In this document: piece by piece, positions 5,632-10,765 of the stretch
How the letters are laid out: each line of letters starts with the position of its first letter
Position numbering within the stretch: position 1 is the stretch's first letter
Assembly: GCF_934295145.1 (NCBI RefSeq)
Contig: NZ_CAKRAS010000078.1
Location: 1 to 10,771, forward strand
Length of the DNA stretch: 10,771 nt
Source: an uncultured Eubacterium sp.
GTDB lineage: Bacteria > Bacillota > Clostridia > Lachnospirales > Lachnospiraceae
Reading direction: 5' to 3'
Program-made: the position numbers and the translations under genes
Notes under the pieces: model-generated
The model's input: the letters and a program-made list of their open reading frames with translations, nothing else
Database searches by the model: none
What the model was told of the DNA's origin: nothing

Positions 5632-6099
5632 TTATACTTTTTTAAATACTGTCAGACTTGGAATAAAGCAGACTGTGTAATTATCTATGTCTGTACAAAC
5701 TCCATATTTATCCCTGTAAGCATCCAATGCTTCTTTCAAATATTCTTCTGTTACATCTAAGTATTCAGCCATCTCATAAAGATTATGGCATCCATGGTTA
5801 AATGCTTCTACGATACCAATCAATCCGATAGATTCATTATATCCCCATAATCTGGCTTTATGTTCTTGCTTTTGAGTACGAACATCATTTTGGTCAAGAA
5901 TATTTCCGGATGAAGTACAGTGATGGCCAAGTTCTTCGGCAATGACACAGGTTCTCTTCCTCAAACTTTTTACAGAAGTATTAATAGCGACACGGCCATC
6001 TATGTAAAGACCAGCTAATGATTCTTCGCCAAGGTAATAGTCATACACTTTGACATTCTGATCATATGCTTTCTGTTCAAATGTTTCTAATTTATTCAA
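5632..6099 (-). CDS. ImmA/IrrE-family metallopeptidase-like protein
   Basis: A 155-aa protein of the ImmA/IrrE type. In ICEBs1 and many phages ImmA cleaves the cognate repressor to induce the element. The signature here is CVIAEELGHHCTSSGNILDQ (51-70), followed by the conserved helix QEHKARLWGYN (78-88). The usual HExxH reads E55-E-L-G-H59-H60, so the first His is replaced by Glu. This variant occurs in the Firmicutes phage branch that I know as EELGHH/Y, so it is probably a subfamily trait, but the zinc site must differ. It lies 35 bp downstream of the repressor gene on the same strand, with AGGAGG about 6 nt before its ATG. Repressor plus ImmA as a two-gene operon is the standard arrangement. 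Confidence 0.88.
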   Translation of the reverse strand: MNKLETFEQKAYDQNVKVYDYYLGEESLAGLYIDGRVAINTSVKSLRKRTCVIAEELGHHCTSSGNILDQNDVRTQKQEHKARLWGYNESIGLIGIVEAFNHGCHNLYEMAEYLDVTEEYLKEALDAYRDKYGVCTDIDNYTVCFIPSLTVFKKV

Positions 6100-6134
6100 T
6101 ATAATTCCTCCTAACTAAAAATACCAGGTGGACT

Positions 6135-6461
6135 CTATTTATTGTCTTCCTGCTTTATGAAGTCCGCGAAAGATTTGATGCGGCTCCATTGCTCTTCGGT
6201 AAAATCTTTTCCATCAAGGTGAGCAGCCATAGTAGAAGGAGCGGAATCTATATAAGTAATATCTCCATCAACAAGTTTTTCGGTATCTAATCCTAATTCA
6301 CGAGTGATTTTCAAAACATTGGTAATGTTGGAATTAGCAATACCACGTTTAAGAATGCTATCAAGAGTAGTCCATGGCATATCTATAGCTTCAGAAAATT
6401 TTTTCATACTTCCATATTTCTCGATAATTAGAGACTTCAAGTTCGACTCCAATTCATTCAT
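6135..6461 (-). CDS. XRE/CI-like repressor
   Basis: A 108-aa transcription factor. The N-terminal HTH (about 5-65) reads LKSLIIEKYGSMKKFSEAID with the recognition segment MPWTTLDSILKRG, then NITNVLKITRELGLDTEKL, which is typical of phage HTH_3 repressors. A short linker and an acidic tail (FTEEQWSRIKSFADFIKQ) follow. There is no S24 self-cleavage domain, which fits control by the neighbouring ImmA. I place the start at 6461, where AAGGAGA lies about 10 nt upstream; the longer frame from 6509 has no such site. Its promoter (6500-6528) carries one of the four operators in its spacer, so autoregulation is likely. Confidence 0.9.
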   Translation of the reverse strand: MNELESNLKSLIIEKYGSMKKFSEAIDMPWTTLDSILKRGIANSNITNVLKITRELGLDTEKLVDGDITYIDSAPSTMAAHLDGKDFTEEQWSRIKSFADFIKQEDNK

Positions 6462-6499
6462 ATTATTGAATTCTCCTTTCTTATTATTGATATGGATAG

Positions 6500-6528
6500 A
6501 TAATAACACTAAAATCTCGAAAAATCAA
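6500..6528 (-). promoter_or_regulatory. Leftward promoter of the repressor-immA operon
   Basis: On the minus strand TTGATT (6528-6523), a 17-bp spacer and TATTAT (6505-6500). Operator copy 1 fills the spacer and overlaps the -35, so occupancy should block this promoter. Confidence 0.7.
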
Positions 6529-6634
6529 TATAATTCCAATAAAAATAAAACAAAAATCTCGAAAAATAGAGAAAAAGTGTTGACATTCACGAAAAATCGT
6601 ATATACTAAAATCAGATTCACGAAAAATCGAGAA
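6514..6634. promoter_or_regulatory. Four-copy operator array between repressor and Cro-like genes
   Basis: An 18-bp imperfect dyad, consensus TTC(A/T)CGA-AAAA-TCG(A/T)GAA, occurs at 6514-6531, 6556-6573, 6586-6603 and 6617-6634. The last copy is nearly perfect and the first has a degenerate right half. Centres are 42, 30 and 31 bp apart, close to four, three and three helical turns, so all would face the same side of the DNA. Copy 1 sits in the leftward promoter spacer, copy 3 in the rightward spacer, copy 4 just after the rightward start site, and copy 2 between. This is the expected binding array for the repressor and the Cro-like protein. Confidence 0.85.
6580..6607 (+). promoter_or_regulatory. 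Rightward early promoter (PR-like)
   Basis: TTGACA (6580-6585), 16-bp spacer, TATACT (6602-6607), with the start near 6614. Operator copy 3 occupies the whole spacer. The Cro-like gene starts about 37 nt downstream, and most plus-strand genes to the right may depend on this promoter, as I see no other strong plus-strand promoter among them. Confidence 0.85.
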
Positions 6635-6650
6635 AGAGAGGTGAAAAGAA

Positions 6651-6872
6651 ATGTTTCCAAATTTGGAAGCGGAAATGGCGAGAAAGAAAATGACGCAAGC
6701 AAAACTGGCGGATATTTTAAAAATCACACCAACAACATTGTCATTCAAGTTGAATGGAAAAAGCACACTTTCATTAAAGGAATGTGTAGAAATCAAAAGG
6801 AAGGCATTTCCGGATAAATCACTGGATTACTTATTTGCAACAGAAGAAGATCCAGCAGATGGAAAGGTGTAG
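6651..6872 (+). CDS. Cro-like XRE DNA-binding protein
   Basis: A 73-aa protein that is almost entirely one HTH: FPNLEAEMARKKMTQAKLAD, then the recognition helix ITPTTLSFKLNGKSTLSLKE, then ECVEIKRKAFPDKSLDYLF. This is the small phage type that binds the same operators as the repressor and favours lytic or induced expression. AGAGGTG lies about 9 nt before the ATG. It is the first gene after the rightward promoter and diverges from the repressor. An activator of early genes cannot be excluded, but position and size favour Cro. Confidence 0.88.
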   Translation: MFPNLEAEMARKKMTQAKLADILKITPTTLSFKLNGKSTLSLKECVEIKRKAFPDKSLDYLFATEEDPADGKV

Positions 6873-6879
6873 AGAAAGT

Positions 6880-7098
6880 ATGAAAAGACGAGAAATTATA
6901 ATCTGGACTGAAAAAGAATTGAACAGATTAGAACGTAGAAATTATAAAAAAGAACACCCGGGAAAACGACTGTGTTTCAGACTTCGATTCCCAAATGTTC
7001 CGTTTATTATTTCAGTAATTTCATTAGCGCTTGTAGCAGGGAAGCCAGTTCTGATCTATATGCTTCAGAAGGTAGGAGGTGTAGTGAAGTGCAATTAA
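6880..7098 (+). CDS. Small basic single-pass membrane protein
   Basis: A 72-aa protein of unknown function. The N-terminal half is strongly basic (MKRREIIIWTEKELNRLERR, then YKKEHPGKRL). One hydrophobic helix follows (about 44-66: VPFIISVISLALVAGKPVLI), and by the positive-inside rule the basic half should be cytoplasmic. I use the ATG at 6880, 7 nt after the Cro-like stop and preceded by purine-rich GGAAAGGTGTAGAGAAAG. An in-frame ATG at 6835 would overlap the Cro-like gene by 38 bp. The gene overlaps the next by 10 bp, which suggests coupled translation. Confidence 0.65.
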   Translation: MKRREIIIWTEKELNRLERRNYKKEHPGKRLCFRLRFPNVPFIISVISLALVAGKPVLIYMLQKVGGVVKCN

Positions 7099-7253
7099 CA
7101 CTTTGTGTGATAGCGTTAGTTTTACTGACTGGAGGACCGATTACATGTTGGTTTTTACATGACCGTCCGATTCTATGGATGGGAATGTTGATTGCAGGAG
7201 AAATTTTTGCGGTATTGGGTAGCTTCCCAGTGCTAATCAAAACTCTCTTGTAA
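7089..7253 (+). CDS. Small two-helix membrane protein, GTG start
   Basis: A 54-aa protein of unknown function. It starts at GTG 7089 with TAGGAGG about 10 nt upstream; the frame is open further upstream, but no site supports an earlier start. Two hydrophobic helices are visible, LTLCVIALVLLTGGPITCWF and ILWMGMLIAGEIFAVLGSF, with a short HDRP turn between. The end overlaps the 3' end of the convergent minus-strand gene by 17 bp. Its size and topology resemble holins, but the early position argues against lysis. Confidence 0.6.
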   Translation: MQLTLCVIALVLLTGGPITCWFLHDRPILWMGMLIAGEIFAVLGSFPVLIKTLL

Positions 7254-7608
7254 GAGAAGAAATACATTTTTCGTATAGTTTATCTGTTTCCACAGAAGCA
7301 CCGTTTTCTTTAACTTGGTTGGCAAGCTGAAAAAGCATTCGCCTAGTATGCCGTTTGTGGCAGATGATAATTAGTTTTGAAGTTGCTTTGTAAAAATCAG
7401 ATATGTAGCCAGTTTTATCTATGCCATATTGGCATTTGAAATATGAGTCAGAAAATGCTTCACATAACTTTAAACATGAATCAATGGTGTGAGACATTTT
7501 AGCAATCTTGTATTCTTTAAAGCTATGAATTAAAGCACTGATGGTAGGAGCGATTATTGCAGCTAAAGCCGCGATATAAGCGGCGGTGACAGTAAAATTG
7601 TTATCCAT
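7237..7608 (-). CDS. Membrane-anchored protein of unknown function (moron-like, own promoter)
   Basis: A 123-aa protein. One N-terminal helix (about 8-29: TAAYIAALAAIIAPTISALI) is followed by a cytoplasmic-looking basic part (HSFKEYKIAKMSHT, LIIICHKRHTRRMLFQLANQ, ETDKLYEKCISSL). It has scattered Cys residues but no catalytic motif that I recognise. It opposes all its neighbours, has AAGGAG 7-8 nt before its ATG, and has a private promoter at 7687-7659. A single gene with its own promoter, set against a phage early operon, fits a moron expressed in the lysogen. Superinfection exclusion or another host benefit is possible but unproven. Its mRNA 3' end would be antisense to the preceding small membrane protein gene. 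Confidence 0.75.
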   Translation of the reverse strand: MDNNFTVTAAYIAALAAIIAPTISALIHSFKEYKIAKMSHTIDSCLKLCEAFSDSYFKCQYGIDKTGYISDFYKATSKLIIICHKRHTRRMLFQLANQVKENGASVETDKLYEKCISSLTREF

Positions 7609-7658
7609 GAAAAAACTCCTTTATTTGATATTCAGTTCTGGCAGGAACCTGTGTATCG

Positions 7659-7687
7659 ATTATAAGAGATGACAACGAAAAAAGCAA
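7659..7687 (-). promoter_or_regulatory. Promoter of the minus-strand membrane-protein gene
   Basis: On the minus strand TTGCTT (7687-7682), 17-bp spacer, perfect TATAAT (7664-7659). The start would be near 7652, about 45 nt before the ATG. No operator copy lies here, so it should be independent of the lysogeny switch. Confidence 0.7.
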
Positions 7688-7747
7688 TCGTGAAACGTAA
7701 CCAGACAACCTGCAAGTACATATCTTCTAAGAAAGGAAGGTGAGAGC

Positions 7748-7945
7748 ATGACATATTCCAAGGTAGAGACATTTAACATTGATGGATGTACTGTCAGAGT
7801 GCATTTCCCAGATCTGCCAGAAGAGGAGAGAGCGAAGCGCAAGAATGCACTGATGAAGGCGGCGGAACGCTTTCTGAAACATGCAGAGCGTGTGAAGAAA
7901 GAGAAAGCTGAGCAGGAGAATATGCCAGAAGCAAAGGAAGGATAA
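7748..7945 (+). CDS. Small soluble conserved-type protein, unknown function
   Basis: A 65-aa protein. A short N-terminal beta segment (YSKVETFNIDGCTVRVHFPD) leads to a long, highly charged helix (LPEEERAKRKNALMKAAERF and on to KKEKAEQE). I know proteins with the same plan (a 'GyTVRVHfPdL-eEER' start, then a helix) from Firmicutes phages and conjugative elements, always unassigned. AAGGAAGGTGAGAGC stands directly before the ATG. The next gene begins 4 bp after its stop, so the two are probably one unit. A DNA- or protein-binding helper is possible. Confidence 0.75.
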   Translation: MTYSKVETFNIDGCTVRVHFPDLPEEERAKRKNALMKAAERFLKHAERVKKEKAEQENMPEAKEG

Positions 7946-7949
7946 AACC

Positions 7950-8147
7950 ATGAACAAGATGAAAATTGCCGGAATCATTATATCGATAGTGGCAGCAGCC
8001 GTGTTTGTATTTCTGTATTTTGGCAGACCACACACGGTAATAAATGCAATCCTGGTGTTGTTAGCCGGAGGAGTTGCAGTGTTTGGATTAATGATGATTT
8101 CGGTAGTAGAAGAAATTAATCTGGAGGATACCAATGATGAAAAATAA
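7950..8147 (+). CDS. Small two-helix membrane protein
   Basis: A 65-aa protein of unknown function. Two helices, KIAGIIISIVAAAVFVFLYF (about 5-24) and INAILVLLAGGVAVFGLMMI (about 31-50), are joined by a short GRPHTV turn and followed by an acidic tail (EEINLEDTNDEK). AAGGAAGGA lies about 7 nt before the ATG. Its end overlaps the start of the next small membrane gene by 14 bp, which suggests coupled translation of a pair. Confidence 0.75.
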   Translation: MNKMKIAGIIISIVAAAVFVFLYFGRPHTVINAILVLLAGGVAVFGLMMISVVEEINLEDTNDEK

Positions 8148-8337
8148 GATTGCATTTGGGCTGTGTGCCACAGGTCTTGGAATAGCCTCCATCGGAATGA
8201 TGGGGCTGTCTAGTGATGGACAAGCCGGATTCATTTTGGCTGTGAAAATCACAGCGATTGGACTGGCGATTGCCGGTGCAGGAATAATTCTGAACAAATT
8301 AAAAGAGCATGCGACCCTGAGAAAGTACATGCTCTAA
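8134..8337 (+). CDS. Small two-helix membrane protein
   Basis: A 67-aa protein of unknown function. Two Gly/Ala-rich helices, IAFGLCATGLGIASIGMMGL (about 6-25) and FILAVKITAIGLAIAGAGII (about 33-52), are followed by a basic tail (NKLKEHATLRKYML). CTGGAGG lies 6-7 nt before ATGATG; the second ATG at 8137 is also possible. With the preceding gene it forms an overlapping pair with opposite tail charges, which might let the two proteins associate. That is inference. Confidence 0.72.
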   Translation: MMKNKIAFGLCATGLGIASIGMMGLSSDGQAGFILAVKITAIGLAIAGAGIILNKLKEHATLRKYML

Positions 8338-8400
8338 ACCAATGACAAGACTTAATTAAAAGCCTTGCTTGGATTATATCAGACAGGAGATGAAAAGTAA

Positions 8401-8460
8401 ATGAAAAAGACAGAATTAAAGCGTATCGAAGACTGGTGCGACTGCAATATTCGGAGGTAA
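8401..8460 (+). CDS. Micro-ORF, possible leader peptide (19 aa)
   Basis: ATG at 8401, preceded by ACAGGAGATG about 10 nt upstream, encodes a basic/acidic 19-residue peptide (MKKTELKRIEDWCDCNIRR). Its last codons CGG-AGG-TAA contain the ribosome binding site of the following gene. Translation of one would therefore uncover or hide the site of the other. It may be a coupling leader, a true small protein, or the stub of a longer decayed gene. Confidence 0.4.
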   Translation: MKKTELKRIEDWCDCNIRR

Positions 8461-8467
8461 TGAATCG

Positions 8468-8956
8468 ATGAGAGAATGGAAGATCACTTGTGATCACTGC
8501 GGTATTGAAATTATAGGAAATCCATTCACTGCATGCATCGAACGGGTTGGACGAGAGAAGGATGCACCTGTAATTGATGGAGAAACCGTCGTATTGGATC
8601 TGTGCGAAAAATGTGTGGATGAATTGCAGAGCTGGAAAATGATACATACAAGTGGTGATATATCACGGAGCATCCGGCACACATCCAAAGAGATGAGTGA
8701 AACAGATCTGTTCGACAATGTGCCGGAATGGGATGATGCGCCAGATCAGGGAGCGGAACCTGTCATTAAACCAACAGAAACTCCCCTCCCGAAACCGAAG
8801 AAAACGAAAGCGTCAAAGAATGATGTGGATATTGGAAAAATGATTGCGTTAAGAAATGCAGGCTGGACATACAAACAGATTGCAGAAGAAATGAAGCTGA
8901 CAGAAAAGCAGGTAGGTAATTACCTGTATAACGCAAAGAAAAGAGAGAAAAAGTAA
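8468..8956 (+). CDS. Zinc-ribbon plus HTH protein, putative regulator
   Basis: A 162-aa two-part protein. The N-terminal part has two Cys pairs, C8-x-x-C11 (ITCDHCGIEI) and C46-x-x-C49 (LCEKCVDEL), which should bind a zinc between short strands. A low-complexity acidic then Pro/Lys linker (about 75-118) follows. The C-terminal part (about 119-157) is a homeodomain/resolvase-like HTH: IGKMIALRNAGWTYKQIAEE then MKLTEKQVGNYLYNAKKR. It probably binds DNA and may regulate early genes. GGAGG, inside the end of the micro-ORF, is about 10 nt before the ATG at 8468. The next gene's ATG follows its stop directly (8957), so they form an operon. Confidence 0.8.
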   Translation: MREWKITCDHCGIEIIGNPFTACIERVGREKDAPVIDGETVVLDLCEKCVDELQSWKMIHTSGDISRSIRHTSKEMSETDLFDNVPEWDDAPDQGAEPVIKPTETPLPKPKKTKASKNDVDIGKMIALRNAGWTYKQIAEEMKLTEKQVGNYLYNAKKREKK

Positions 8957-9226
8957 ATGGATTACAAAAAAAGATTCATAGAAGCATATATGGAGGCACA
9001 GCTGAAAGATGCCGGCGAAACCATGAAATGGGCTTCGAATAAAATGAACAGCTACGCAGACGAATTTTCAGCAGTAATAAATGGAAAACCGATGAAAGAT
9101 ACACCATTTATTATTGCCATAATGGAGACGATGGCAAAAGGTCTGCGCCAGAAAGATAATGAGTATGCAGAAATAGCAGATGCCTTAGAAGAGACTTTTA
9201 CGGGAGTCATGATTTCAAAAGAATAA
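8957..9226 (+). CDS. Hypothetical alpha-helical protein (89 aa)
   Basis: An 89-aa soluble protein predicted to be nearly all helix (MDYKKRFIEAYMEAQLKDAG at the start, FIIAIMETMAKGLRQKDNEY in the middle), ending in LEETFTGVMISKE. No family is recognised. The ATG immediately follows the stop of the zinc-ribbon/HTH gene, with purine-rich AAGAAAAGAGAGAAAAAG as the ribosome binding region, so it is almost certainly co-translated with it. It is the last gene before the hairpin-rich region ahead of rep. A partner of the regulator or a replication accessory are guesses from position only. Confidence 0.7.
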   Translation: MDYKKRFIEAYMEAQLKDAGETMKWASNKMNSYADEFSAVINGKPMKDTPFIIAIMETMAKGLRQKDNEYAEIADALEETFTGVMISKE

Positions 9227-9232
9227 TATAGA

Positions 9233-9362
9233 TCCACCGTCCTGCAGTCGGACGTTTAAAATTATCGGAACCTCTCAAATGATTTTTGATACGTTAGCTG
9301 CAGTACATACCTTTTAAATTTGATTATAAATACACAAAAACGTCCGACTGCAGGGCGGTGGA
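9233..9362. repeat. 25-bp inverted repeat with 80-bp loop, candidate part of the replication origin
   Basis: The left arm 9233-9257 (TCCACCGTCCTGCAGTCGGA then CGTTT) and right arm 9338-9362 are reverse complements, except for one position (9240/9355) that would be a G-U pair in RNA. The loop is AT-rich and contains another CTGCAGT (9298-9304). It lies 7 bp after one gene and about 120 bp before rep. Such arms upstream of an HUH Rep fit a rolling-circle origin. A MITE-like insertion is an alternative, but I see no clear target duplication. Confidence 0.8.
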
Positions 9363-9370
9363 ATCCTATA

Positions 9371-9438
9371 GTCCGGCCAGGGAAATCCTGTCCGGACATT
9401 AAAAAACCTTTTTTTCAGGACAAACCGGTTAAGACCGG
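9371..9438. repeat. Two further hairpins between the inverted repeat and rep
   Basis: GTCCGG-C-CAGG (9371-9381) pairs with CCTG-T-CCGGAC (9387-9397) around GAAAT. Then CCGGT-TAAG-ACCGG lies at 9425-9438. With the 25-bp repeat they form a 200-bp non-coding, hairpin-rich stretch ahead of rep. The first could terminate the upstream operon, but the T run comes late (9408-9415) after six A. Either could hold the Rep nick site. Confidence 0.6.
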
Positions 9439-9480
9439 CGTTCGTACCAGTATAAGTATATTAATGTTAGAGGAATTGAC

Positions 9481-10242
9481 ATGTATAACCGGGACAGATG
9501 GATATTTTCAAATTCGATAGAAACTGAATATAAATTTGCCGGGAAGTATGGGGCAAAGGGTGAGAAGAGAGCAAAGAGGAAAAAGGCAACTCCGGAGCAG
9601 ATGGCGAAACAGAATCAGATCAATAAAGAGAACCGGATCCGCCGGCTGATCAAAGCCAATTTCTATCCATCAGACCTGTGGGTGACATTGAAGTATCCCA
9701 AGGGAACCAGAAAATCATATGAAGAAGTCATGAAGGACATGGCGCTATTTCTACAGCGGCTTCGATATCGATACAAAAGAAATGACGAGATATTGAAGTA
9801 TATCTACCGGATAGAAATTGGAAAGCGTGGAGGTATCCATGTACATATTCTGGTGAACCGAACAAAGTGTTCGAAAGGAACGGATATGCTGATCACAGAA
9901 TGTTGGACGTTTGGATTTACCCATTTCACTCCGATCAGGGAAGCGGGAGGTTATAAAGATCTGGCTGAGTACATTGCAAAACCTGTTCCGGAAGAACAGC
10001 AGGATCACGAAGATGCGGAAAAGACCAAACCATACCACACGTCCAGAAATCTGATCAGACCAAAACCGGAGAGAAAGACATATTTCCGGTGGACGATGCG
10101 CAGGCTCATGGAAGATGGACCAAAACCAACACCGGGATTCTATATCGTAAAAGATTCTATCATTTCCGGAACGAACAGATACACTGGGATGTCGTATCTA
10201 CGCTATACAGAACAAAGGATAAAAGAGGTGAAGCGAGAATGA
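9481..10242 (+). CDS. HUH-type rolling-circle replication initiator (REP_ORF2-G2P-like)
   Basis: A 253-aa Rep. All three HUH motifs can be seen in order: the strand DLWVTLKYPKGTR (65-77), the metal-binding GGIHVHILVNR with His120 and His122 (117-127), and GGYKDLAEYIAKP (156-168) with candidate nucleophile Tyr164 and Lys167. One catalytic Tyr in a YxxK setting is typical of single-tyrosine Reps. Such an enzyme nicks one strand at its origin and stays linked to the 5' end. Long basic stretches occur before the domain (GAKGEKRAKRKKATPEQ) and after it (RNLIRPKPERKTYFRWTMRR). The ATG at 9481 has GAGG about 8 nt upstream. Members with the same MYNR-RW start and GMSYL-YTE end are common in Clostridia mobile elements. 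The next gene overlaps its stop as ATGA. Confidence 0.88.
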   Translation: MYNRDRWIFSNSIETEYKFAGKYGAKGEKRAKRKKATPEQMAKQNQINKENRIRRLIKANFYPSDLWVTLKYPKGTRKSYEEVMKDMALFLQRLRYRYKRNDEILKYIYRIEIGKRGGIHVHILVNRTKCSKGTDMLITECWTFGFTHFTPIREAGGYKDLAEYIAKPVPEEQQDHEDAEKTKPYHTSRNLIRPKPERKTYFRWTMRRLMEDGPKPTPGFYIVKDSIISGTNRYTGMSYLRYTEQRIKEVKRE

Positions 10243-10706
10243 TGGAAGTGTCACTGTACATAGAGGTATCCAGCAAACGGATCAAACCCGGAAAAGCCAG
10301 CTTTTGTTATGTACTGGAATACATCTCGCCTGCAGGTAATACTTACACCAAGTCAGAAATTGGATGCATGGAAGCTTCCGGAAAGCGTCTGGTATTGTCG
10401 GCGGTGATCCGGGCACTAGGACACCTTAAACCTGGATGTGGTGTAGTGCTCCATACAGATCTGCGTTACCTGGAGTCTGCCCTTATGCTTGGATGGCTGC
10501 AGGAATGGAAAACGGATGGATGGACAAGATCTGATGGAAAAGAGATTAAGAACAGGGATTTGTGGGAGAAGATTGAGCAGCAGACGAAAATTCATAACCT
10601 GCAAGTGAAATACACATGTAAAAGTCCGTATACTGCCTGGATGCAAAATGAAATGAAAAAGGCAGATCTTGAAATAGGACAATACAAAGAAATTAAAGGA
10701 CAGTAA
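10239..10706 (+). CDS. RNase HI-like protein with altered catalytic residues
   Basis: A 155-aa RNase H-fold protein. The match to bacterial RNase HI is clear in WLQEWKTDGWTRSDGKEIKNRDLWEKI (87-112), the handle and following helix region, and in LHTDLRYLES (71-80), which holds the third catalytic acid as Asp74. Glu45 (GCMEASGKR) fits the second acid. The first acid is Glu9 in LYIEVSS instead of Asp. The usual C-terminal His/Asp segment is replaced by TCKSPYTAWMQNEM, so activity may be reduced, changed or lost. The ATG at 10239 overlaps the rep stop (ATGA), with GAGGTG upstream, so synthesis is coupled to Rep. It may remove RNA from replication intermediates or only bind hybrids. Earlier in-frame Met codons lie inside rep and lack a site. 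Confidence 0.8.
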   Translation: MMEVSLYIEVSSKRIKPGKASFCYVLEYISPAGNTYTKSEIGCMEASGKRLVLSAVIRALGHLKPGCGVVLHTDLRYLESALMLGWLQEWKTDGWTRSDGKEIKNRDLWEKIEQQTKIHNLQVKYTCKSPYTAWMQNEMKKADLEIGQYKEIKGQ

Positions 10707-10765
10707 AAGCCTGTCCGTAAGATAAAAATCAACGTTTGCGAGCATTTGAAAGGAGAAAAAGAAAT

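Noticed and set aside
5620..5640. AT-only hairpin AGTATAA/TTATACT next to the ImmA stop
   Set aside because: A 7-bp A/T-rich stem is weak, and such palindromes occur often by chance in this AT-rich stretch.
6514..6634. CRISPR-like array
   Set aside because: The repeated unit is an 18-bp dyad with short AT-rich gaps located on two promoters and there are no cas genes nearby, so it is an operator array.
7669..7743. 24-codon basic micro-ORF ahead of the 65-aa gene at 7748
   Set aside because: Its ATG has no properly spaced ribosome binding site, and the start overlaps the minus-strand promoter. Ending in the next gene's ribosome binding site is suggestive but not enough.
7727..8647. Several minus-strand frames opposite the small membrane-protein genes
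   Set aside because: Their products are low-complexity, hydrophobic mirror images of the plus-strand genes, and none has a ribosome binding site, whereas each plus-strand gene does.
9320..9520. 66-codon plus-strand frame over the hairpin region
   Set aside because: It runs through the right arm of the inverted repeat and two hairpins, overlaps the rep start, and has no ribosome binding site.
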